Part shown: in pieces, positions 58,014-64,000 of the stretch | Layout: each line of letters opens with the position of its first letter | Position numbering within the stretch: the first letter of the stretch is position 1 | Program-made: the position numbers and the translations under genes | From: AWTP1-13 sp963840445 | Lineage (GTDB): Bacteria; Pseudomonadota; Alphaproteobacteria; Rhizobiales; Hyphomicrobiaceae | DNA length: 64,000 nt | Direction: 5' to 3' | Assembly: GCA_963840445.1 (NCBI GenBank) | Contig: CAWIZC010000032.1 | Coordinates: 186,001 to 250,000 of the forward strand | The notes under the pieces: generated by a model | Seen by the model: only the letters and a program-made list of their open reading frames with translations | What the model was told of the DNA's origin: nothing | Database searches by the model: none

Positions 58014-59699
58014 TCAACCGGGGCAAGCCCGGTCGACGATCGAGCGGGTATCCGTCCCATGCAGCCCCTGTCCGTATGTCCGGCGCCCGGCGCCGGACAG
58101 GCGCGTGGCGATGAACGCGTCGGCGACTGACGTGGGTGCATGCGCGCGCAAGATGGTGCCGGCCGCCAGCAGCGCCAGCGCCTCGATCAGATCCCGGCCG
58201 CGCTTGTCCAACAACCTCGGCTCGTGCAGCAGCTTCTGTACACGCTCCAGATGCGCCCGCAGGTGCGCATCGCCGCTGACCGCGGCGCCCAGGTCGTCCA
58301 TGACGGCCTCGGCCGTCTCGGGCTCGCGCTGGAGGACGCGCAGCAGGTCGAGCGCCATCACATTGCCCGAGCCTTCCCAGATGGCGTTGAGGGGCATCTC
58401 ACGATAGAGGCGGGCCATCGGCCCTTCTTCGACATAGCCGTTGCCGCCCAGGCACTCCATGGCCTCGTAGCCGAAGGCGGGCGCCATCTTGCACACCCAA
58501 TACTTGGTGACCGGCGTCATCAGCCGGCGCCAGGCCGCCTCACGCTCGTCGGAGGCGCGGTCGAAGCTGCGCGCCAGCCGCAGTGACAGTGCGGTGGCGG
58601 CTTCGGCGTCGAGCGCCAAGTCGGCCAGTACCTGGGTCATCAGCGGCTGATCGATCAGAGCCTTGCCGAACACCGCGCGATGCCGGCAGTGATGGATGGC
58701 ATTGGCAAGCGACCAGCGCATCAGTCCGGCCGAAGCCACCGCGCAGTCGAGCCGCGTCCCCGTCACCATCTCGATGATGCCGGGAACGCCACGGCCCTCC
58801 TCGCCGATCAGCCAAGCGTGTGCGGAGTGAAACTCCACCTCGGAGGAGGCATTGGAGCGGTTGCCGAGCTTGTCCTTGAGGCGCTGGAAGTGCAGCGCAT
58901 TAACCGTGCCGTCGGGAAGGAAGCGCGGCATCAGGAAGCACGACAGTCCGCCCGGCGCCTGGGCCAGCACCAGGAAGGCATCGCACATCGGCGCCGACAT
59001 GAACCACTTGTGACCGGTGATGAGATATTCCGCACCGGGTCCGCCGTTGCGCACGGGCTGGGCCGTGGTGGTATTGGCGCGCACGTCCGTGCCGCCCTGC
59101 TTCTCCGTCATGCCCATGCCGATGGTGACGCCCGTCTTGTCGCCGGCCGGCTTGAAGCTCTTGTCGTAGTCGCGCGACAGGATCTTGGGGATCCACCACT
59201 TGGCGAGATCGGGCTCCAGCAGCAGGGTTGGCACCGAGGCGTTGGTCATGGTGGTCGGGCACTGGTGGCCGGCCTCCATCTGGGTGGCCATGTAGGTGGC
59301 GGCGGAACGGGCCACGTTGGCGCCTTGCGCCGGCTTTGAGTCGGGGCTCGCCAGATGGTCCCAGACCGAGCAGTGCAGTCCTTGCTTGATGCTGATATCC
59401 ATGCACGCGTGATAGGCGGGATGGAACTCAACGAGGTCGAGGCGGCGGCCCTTGGCATCGAACGTCCTGAGGCGCGGCGGGTTCTCGTTGGCAAGGCGGC
59501 CCTGCTGCAGGGCCTCGGCGCTGCCGCAGATCTGGCCAAAGGCGGCGAGGCGCTTGGCGGCGTGGCCGGCACCTTCCCTGTGCACCGCCTCCATCAAGGC
59601 CCGGTCGGAGGTAAACAGGTTTACGTCCTCGAGCGCCGGACTCTGGTTAAGCACCTCGTGGGTGGCGAAAGTCTCGTCCATGGTGCCTCGATTCTCCAT
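58014..59699 (-). CDS. acyl-CoA dehydrogenase, AidB-like
   Basis: 561 residues from ATG 59699; ATG 59681 (MDETFATH) is an alternative. AidB family: N-terminal 'THEVLNQSPALEDVNLFTSDRALMEAV', 'DVRANTTTAQPVRNGGPGAEYLITGHKWFMSAPMCDAFLVLAQA' (FAD/substrate region), 'NRSNASSEVEFHSAHAWLIGEEGRGV', and 'AFGYEAMECLGGNGYVEEGPMARLYREMPLNAIWEGSGNVMALDLLR' with the catalytic-region 'YREMPLNAIWEGS'. Large acyl-CoA dehydrogenases of this kind include the DNA-alkylation-damage protein AidB. Substrate unknown. Convergent with MarR and divergent from pyrB. Confidence 0.92.
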   Translation of the reverse strand: MENRGTMDETFATHEVLNQSPALEDVNLFTSDRALMEAVHREGAGHAAKRLAAFGQICGSAEALQQGRLANENPPRLRTFDAKGRRLDLVEFHPAYHACMDISIKQGLHCSVWDHLASPDSKPAQGANVARSAATYMATQMEAGHQCPTTMTNASVPTLLLEPDLAKWWIPKILSRDYDKSFKPAGDKTGVTIGMGMTEKQGGTDVRANTTTAQPVRNGGPGAEYLITGHKWFMSAPMCDAFLVLAQAPGGLSCFLMPRFLPDGTVNALHFQRLKDKLGNRSNASSEVEFHSAHAWLIGEEGRGVPGIIEMVTGTRLDCAVASAGLMRWSLANAIHHCRHRAVFGKALIDQPLMTQVLADLALDAEAATALSLRLARSFDRASDEREAAWRRLMTPVTKYWVCKMAPAFGYEAMECLGGNGYVEEGPMARLYREMPLNAIWEGSGNVMALDLLRVLQREPETAEAVMDDLGAAVSGDAHLRAHLERVQKLLHEPRLLDKRGRDLIEALALLAAGTILRAHAPTSVADAFIATRLSGAGRRTYGQGLHGTDTRSIVDRACPG

Positions 59700-59824
59700 G
59701 GTGCTTCGTTTCCAGGCCAGCGCGTCACACTAGCAACACCGCAGCCCTCGTGCACGCTGATGCCCGCCTTTGTCGACAGGGTGCCTTGCAGGCGCTCCAG
59801 AGTTGGCGTATAGGCACCGCTTTA

Positions 59825-60775
59825 ATGACAAGCTCCATCGCCCAAACCGTCTTCGCACGCCGGCATCTGCTGACATGCGACGGACTTTCGGCTGGCGAGA
59901 TTGTGACGCTGCTCGACCTCGCCGACAAGGCCGCCGAAAGCAATCGACAGGTTATCAAGAAGCGCGACGTCCTGCGCGGTCGCACGCTGATCAATCTGTT
60001 CTTCGAAGCCTCGACGCGCACGCAAAGCTCCTTCGAGCTGGCCGGCAAGCGCCTGGGCGCCGACGTCATGAACATGAACGTGTCGAACTCGTCGGTCTCC
60101 AAGGGCGAGACGCTGATCGACACGGCCATGACGCTCAACGCCATGCGGCCCGACATCCTGGTCGTGCGCCACGACAAGGCCGGCGCCGTCGAGCTGTTGG
60201 CGCAGAAGGTCGATTGCTCCGTGATCAACGCCGGCGACGGAGCGCATCAGCATCCGACGCAGGCCCTGCTCGACGCGCTCACCATCCGCCGGGCCAAGGG
60301 CCGTGTGGCCGGACTGACGGTCGCCATCTGCGGCGACATCCTTCACTCGCGCGTCGCCCGCTCCAACATCAACGTGCTGAACACGATGGGTGCGCGCGTG
60401 CGCGTGGTCGCGCCTTCGACGCTGCTACCCTCGCAGGCCGAGCGGCTCGGGGCCGAGGTCTTCACCGACATGAACGCCGGGCTCGAAGACGCCGACATCG
60501 TCATGATGCTGCGCCTGCAGCGCGAGCGCATGCAGGGCTCCTACGTTCCCTCGACGCGCGAGTATTTCCACTTCTTCGGCCTCGACCACGAGAAGCTGGC
60601 GCGCGCCAAGCCCGACGCGCTGATCATGCACCCCGGCCCCATGAACCGCGGCGTCGAGATCGCATCCACCATCGCCGACCACTCGCGCAGCGTCATCCGC
60701 GACCAGGTGGAGATGGGCGTGGCGGTGCGCATGGCGGTGCTGGAGGCGATGGCCCGGCTGTTGCCCAACCATTGA
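59825..60775 (+). CDS. pyrB: aspartate carbamoyltransferase catalytic subunit
   Basis: 316 residues from ATG 59825. Carbamoyl-phosphate site STRTQSSFELA (Ser-Thr-Arg-Thr), 'INAGDGAHQHPTQALLDALTI' (HPTQ), 'ICGDILHSRVARSN', and the aspartate loop 'IMHPGPMNRGVEI'. It makes carbamoyl aspartate in pyrimidine synthesis. The dihydroorotase-like gene begins 12 bases after its stop. That gene has lost its metal ligands, as in the paired PyrB-PyrX systems. Confidence 0.95.
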   Translation: MTSSIAQTVFARRHLLTCDGLSAGEIVTLLDLADKAAESNRQVIKKRDVLRGRTLINLFFEASTRTQSSFELAGKRLGADVMNMNVSNSSVSKGETLIDTAMTLNAMRPDILVVRHDKAGAVELLAQKVDCSVINAGDGAHQHPTQALLDALTIRRAKGRVAGLTVAICGDILHSRVARSNINVLNTMGARVRVVAPSTLLPSQAERLGAEVFTDMNAGLEDADIVMMLRLQRERMQGSYVPSTREYFHFFGLDHEKLARAKPDALIMHPGPMNRGVEIASTIADHSRSVIRDQVEMGVAVRMAVLEAMARLLPNH

Positions 60776-60786
60776 GAAACCTCGGG

Positions 60787-62115
60787 ATGCGCAAGAACGG
60801 CTCATCGGCGGACCAGGCGGCGACGGCCTTCCTCAACGCGCGGCTGATCGATCCGGCCTCGGGCAAGGACGAACCAGGCGGGCTGCTGGTGCGGGACGGC
60901 GAGATCGCCGATCTCGGCAGCCACCTGCGGCGCAACGCACCCGAGCATGCGAAGGTGATCGACTGCAAGGGCCACGTGCTGTGCCCCGGCCTGATCGACA
61001 TGCAGGTGTTCACCGGCGAGCCCGGCCAGGAACATCGCGAGACGCTCAAGACTGCCAGCCAGGCTGCGGCGGCCGGCGGTGTTACCACCATCGTGGTGAT
61101 GCCCGACACCGAGCCCGTCATCGACCAGGTGGCGCTGGTCGACTTCATCCAGCGCCGCGCCCGCGACAACGCGGCCGTCAACGTGCACGTGATGGCCGCC
61201 ATGACGCGCGGCCTCAAGGGCCAGGACATGACCGAACTCGGCCTGCTCAAGCGGGCCGGCGCCATCGCCTTTACCAACGGCAAGTCGAGCGTGGCCAACA
61301 CGCGCGTGATGCGCAACGTGCTGCTCTACTCGAAGGACTTCGGGGCGCTGATCGTGCATCACACCGAAGATCCTCACCTCACCGAAGGCACCGTCATGAA
61401 CGCCGGCGAGATCGCGACCCGCCTCGGCCTGCCGGGCGTCGACAAAGCGGCTGAGACCATCGTGCTGGAGCGCGACGTGCGCCTCGTCGAGATCACCGGC
61501 GGGCGCTATCACGCCTCGACGCTGTCATGCGCGGAGAGCCTGGCCGTGATCCGCACCGCCAAGTCGCGCAAGCTGCCCGTGACCTGCGGCGTCTCCGTCA
61601 ATCACCTCACGCTCAACGAGAACGACATCGGGCCCTACCGCACCTTCTTCCGTGTCTGCCCGCCGCTGCGCTCCGAGGACGACCGCGTGGCCATGGTGCG
61701 GGGACTGGCGGCCGGCGAGATCGACGTCATCGTATCGAGCCACGATCCGCAGGACGCCGACACCAAGCGGCGTCCCTTCGCGGAGGCCGCCGACGGCGCC
61801 ATCGGGCTCGAGACCCTGCTGGCGGCGGCGCTGCGTCTGCACCACAACGGCGAGATTGGCCTAATGCCGCTGATCCGCGCCATGACCATCAATCCCGCCA
61901 AGCTGCTGGGCCTGCCTGCCGGCCGCCTGGAGAAGGGGGCCCCGGCCGACCTGATCCTGGTCGATCTCGGCCAGCCGTGGGTGGTCGACCGCGATCTGCT
62001 CCGCGCACGATCGAAGAACTCGCCATTCGACGAAAGCAAGATGCAAGGCCGCGTGCTGCACACGATGGTTGCCGGCAGCACCGTCTATCAATACGCTGCG
62101 GCCGATCGCGCCTGA
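60787..62115 (+). CDS. pyrC: dihydroorotase homologue lacking the metal-binding His motif (PyrX-like)
   Basis: 442 residues from ATG 60787. Overall order and length match dihydroorotase: 'GHVLCPGLIDMQVFTGEPGQEHRETLKTASQAAAAGGVTTIVVMPDT … EDDRVAMVRGLAAGEIDVIVSSHDPQDADTKRRPFAEAADGAIGLETLLAAAL'. The HxH that holds two zinc ions is Gln73-Val-Phe75, and the catalytic-Asp motif TDHAPH reads SSHDPQ. It is probably the non-catalytic partner that supports assembly of aspartate transcarbamoylase, so a second, active dihydroorotase should exist elsewhere in the genome. Confidence 0.88.
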   Translation: MRKNGSSADQAATAFLNARLIDPASGKDEPGGLLVRDGEIADLGSHLRRNAPEHAKVIDCKGHVLCPGLIDMQVFTGEPGQEHRETLKTASQAAAAGGVTTIVVMPDTEPVIDQVALVDFIQRRARDNAAVNVHVMAAMTRGLKGQDMTELGLLKRAGAIAFTNGKSSVANTRVMRNVLLYSKDFGALIVHHTEDPHLTEGTVMNAGEIATRLGLPGVDKAAETIVLERDVRLVEITGGRYHASTLSCAESLAVIRTAKSRKLPVTCGVSVNHLTLNENDIGPYRTFFRVCPPLRSEDDRVAMVRGLAAGEIDVIVSSHDPQDADTKRRPFAEAADGAIGLETLLAAALRLHHNGEIGLMPLIRAMTINPAKLLGLPAGRLEKGAPADLILVDLGQPWVVDRDLLRARSKNSPFDESKMQGRVLHTMVAGSTVYQYAAADRA

Positions 62116-62142
62116 CGCGCTGCATCTCGTCGAGTGTTGCCG

Positions 62143-62763
62143 ATGAGCCTCTGGTCATCTGCCTACGCACCTCTCGCCTTGCTGGTCGGCTATCTGTTGG
62201 GCTCGATCCCGTTCGGATTGCTGCTGACGCAAGCTGCTGGCCTCGGCGATGTGCGCCAAATCGGCTCCGGCAACATCGGCGCCACCAACGTGCTGCGTAC
62301 CGGGCACAAGGGGCTCGCCGCCGCCACGTTGCTCCTGGACCTGTTGAAGGGCACGATAGCCGTCCTGGTGGTCTACGAGATCGCCAAGCGCTTCGTGGCC
62401 TTCGACGCCTATCAGCTGTCCTATGTGGCAGGGCTTGGTGCGCTGCTCGGCCATATCTTCCCGGTGTGGCTGCGCTTTGCCGGCGGCAAGGGCGTCGCCA
62501 CCTTCATCGGTGTGTTGTTGGCTCTGTATTGGCCGGCGGCTGTGATCTTTGGCCTGGTCTGGGCAGCCGTGGCGGCGATCTCGCGCTATTCCTCGCTGGC
62601 GGCCCTGTCGGCCACCGTCGCCGTCGTACTGTTCTACGCAGCGTTCGGGCAGGCCGGCTTGCTGTTTATCGTCATCATGGCCGCCCTGATTTTCCTCAAG
62701 CACCAAGCCAATATTCGCCGCCTGCTGGCCGGCGAGGAGAGCAGGATCGGTGCCAAGTCGTGA
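62143..62763 (+). CDS. plsY: glycerol-3-phosphate acyltransferase PlsY
   Basis: 206 residues from ATG 62143. Conserved PlsY motifs: 'LLVGYLLGSIPFGLLLTQ', the glycine-rich 'IGSGNIGATNVLRTGHKGLA', 'GHIFPVWLRFAGGKGVATFIG', and 'KHQANIRRLLAGEE'. Five membrane helices. Uses acyl-phosphate to acylate glycerol-3-phosphate, the first step of phospholipid synthesis. Its end overlaps the start of dprA by 14 bases. Confidence 0.94.
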   Translation: MSLWSSAYAPLALLVGYLLGSIPFGLLLTQAAGLGDVRQIGSGNIGATNVLRTGHKGLAAATLLLDLLKGTIAVLVVYEIAKRFVAFDAYQLSYVAGLGALLGHIFPVWLRFAGGKGVATFIGVLLALYWPAAVIFGLVWAAVAAISRYSSLAALSATVAVVLFYAAFGQAGLLFIVIMAALIFLKHQANIRRLLAGEESRIGAKS

Positions 62764-63968
62764 GCCTCCCGAACATTCCTTGGCGCGTTCCCTGACGCGT
62801 CTGACACCGGCGCCGCTGCCGCAAGCCGACCTCGATGAACGCCAGCGGCTGGCCTGCCTGCGCCTAATCCGCAGCAGCAACGTCGGGCCGGTCACCTTTC
62901 GCGAGCTCATCAATCAGTTCGGCGGCGCCGTCGAGGCGCTCGAGGCTCTGCCCGAATTATCCCGACGCGGCGGCCGCCACAGTCTGCGCATCTGTGCACG
63001 AGCCGATGCCGAGGCGGAGCTGGAAGCAGCCGACCGCATCGGCGCGCGCCCGCTGTTCACCATCGAGCCCGGCTATCCGCCGGCGCTGGCGGTGCTGCCC
63101 CGGTCGCCGCCACTGCTCTACGCCAAAGGCGACCTCGGCCAGCTGCTGCGGCCGACGCTGGCCATCGTCGGGGCGCGCAACGGGTCGGCGGCCGGCCAGA
63201 AGCTAGCCCGCCTGTTCGCAGCGCGCATCGGCAGCGCCGGCCTCGCCATCGCCTCCGGTCTGGCCCGCGGCATCGACGCGGCCGCGCACGAGGCTGCCCT
63301 TGCCACCGGCACCGTTGCCGTGGTGGCCGGGGGGTATCGATGTGGTCTACCCGCCGGAGCACGAGCGGCTACAGGCCCAGATCGGCGAGCGCGGCTGCCT
63401 GGTCAGCGAGCAGCCACCTGGTTTCGTGCCCCGCGCCAAGGACTTCCCCCGCCGCAACCGCATCATTTCCGGCATCTCCCTGGGCGTGGTCATTGTCGAG
63501 GCGGCGCGCCGGTCGGGAACACTGATCACCGCGCGCATGGCGGCCGAGCAGGGCCGCGAGGTGTTCGCGGTGCCAGGCCACCCGCTTGATCCCCGGGCGG
63601 AAGGCACCAACCGGCTGCTCAAGACCGGCGCCACCCTGGTCACCGAGCCCGAGGACGTGCTTGAGGTCCTCGCCCCCATGCTGCGGGAGGGCCCATCCGC
63701 AGTCGCCATGTATCCGGACGACACGCGGTTTCCCCAAGCCGAGGACAGCCGCCACCCCGACCTGCCCGAGTTCGGTGCCGGCGAGAGGGCCCGTCTGCTT
63801 GGCGCGCTAGGCCCCGCGCCGGTCGATATCGACGAGCTGGCGCGGGCTACCGGCCTGTCGATCCGCTCGATCCGCATCGCCCTGATCGAGCTGGACCTGG
63901 CCGGCCGCATCGAGCGGCACGGCCACCAGCTGGTGTCCTTGGCGACGGACGTATCAGACCCGGCCTGA
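62750..63968 (+). CDS. dprA: DNA-processing protein DprA, broken by a frameshift
   Basis: N-terminal frame from GTG 62750 ('LRLIRSSNVGPVTFRELINQFGGAVEALEALPEL … YPPALAVLPRSPPLLYAKGDL … AIVGARNGSAAGQKLARLFAARIGSAGLAIASGLARGIDAAAHEAAL'). After the G run it shifts to 'DVVYPPEHERLQAQIGERGCLVSEQPPGFVPRAKDFPRRNRIISGISLGVVIVEAARRSGTLITARMAAEQGREVFAVPGHPLDPRAEGTNRLLKTGATLV'. Six G's at 63329-63334 should be five. With that fixed it is a complete ~405-residue DprA: Rossmann fold plus C-terminal winged helix (DIDELARATGLSIRSIRIALIELDLAGRIERH). It loads RecA on incoming single-stranded DNA. Confidence 0.9.
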
Positions 63969-64000
63969 GGCTGGCTTGCGCCCCGCCTGGCGCTGCACCA

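Noticed and set aside
1..64000. tRNA genes, CRISPR arrays and insertion sequences
   Set aside because: No CCA-ended clover-leaf-like stretch, no repeat-spacer pattern and no transposase were recognised in the gaps.

Overview
The window is GC-rich chromosomal DNA of an alphaproteobacterium. The order gatC/gatA … ruvX … pyrB-pyrC-plsY-dprA, a DUF1127 gene, an Irr-box-like site, heme uptake genes with HemP, and many solute-binding proteins all point to the Hyphomicrobiales/Rhodospirillales part of that class. A Reyranella- or Bradyrhizobium-like host is my guess, not something the sequence proves. I saw no tRNA, rRNA, CRISPR array or complete insertion sequence.

Layout. 0-10.5 kb: the end of an MFS pump, a DUF3455 protein, MetY, a GNAT acetyltransferase coupled to an alpha/beta hydrolase, a DUF1127 protein, an orphan ABC substrate-binding protein divergent from a hybrid sensor kinase, a NarL-type regulator, and a frameshifted TPR gene. 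11-16.1 kb: a complete branched-chain-type ABC importer (binding protein, two permeases, two ATPases) whose LivF-like ATPase has Arg instead of Lys in Walker A. 16.1-23 kb: an EamA transporter, a class V aminotransferase-like enzyme, a GST, a DHDPS-family aldolase, a YccF protein, a truncated NTF2-like gene and an autotransporter-type barrel, then a gene-poor stretch. 23-36.5 kb: an iron and heme island with HutX, a heme-degrading monooxygenase, a TonB receptor, HemP, HmuTUV, an Rrf2 regulator, a Cys-rich unknown, a Bfd-like ferredoxin, bacterioferritin, PiuC, and a periplasmic helical protein coupled to a diheme peroxidase fused to a cupredoxin.

36.5-48.3 kb: a BTAD/TPR regulator, DUF4242, two orphan TRAP binding proteins, a decayed tricarboxylate transporter (tctC with only the tail of tctA), a TPR protein, an aspartate dehydrogenase, a LysR regulator, DUF2917, a second GNAT, and chorismate mutase. 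48.3-64 kb: a lipoprotein, two large inverted repeats, gatA (frameshifted), a GNAT lodged between gatA and gatC, a YbaK-like deacylase, a membrane-bound spermidine-synthase-like protein, a UPF0173 hydrolase, RuvX, DUF599, MarR, an AidB-like dehydrogenase, pyrB, a PyrC homologue lacking its metal ligands, plsY and dprA (frameshifted).

The most interesting system is the iron/heme island. Its Rrf2 regulator has no cluster cysteines but a His/Asp-rich loop at the same place. The divergent TonB-receptor/hemP promoter carries a perfect palindrome that fits the IscR/Rrf2 operator pattern, a degraded copy lies upstream of the heme-degradation operon, and an Irr-box-like site lies upstream of the ferredoxin/bacterioferritin genes. 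About a dozen single-base indels break genes here, in gatA and in dprA. Most are extra bases, which looks more like residual sequencing error than decay, except for tctC/tctA, which shows a real deletion.
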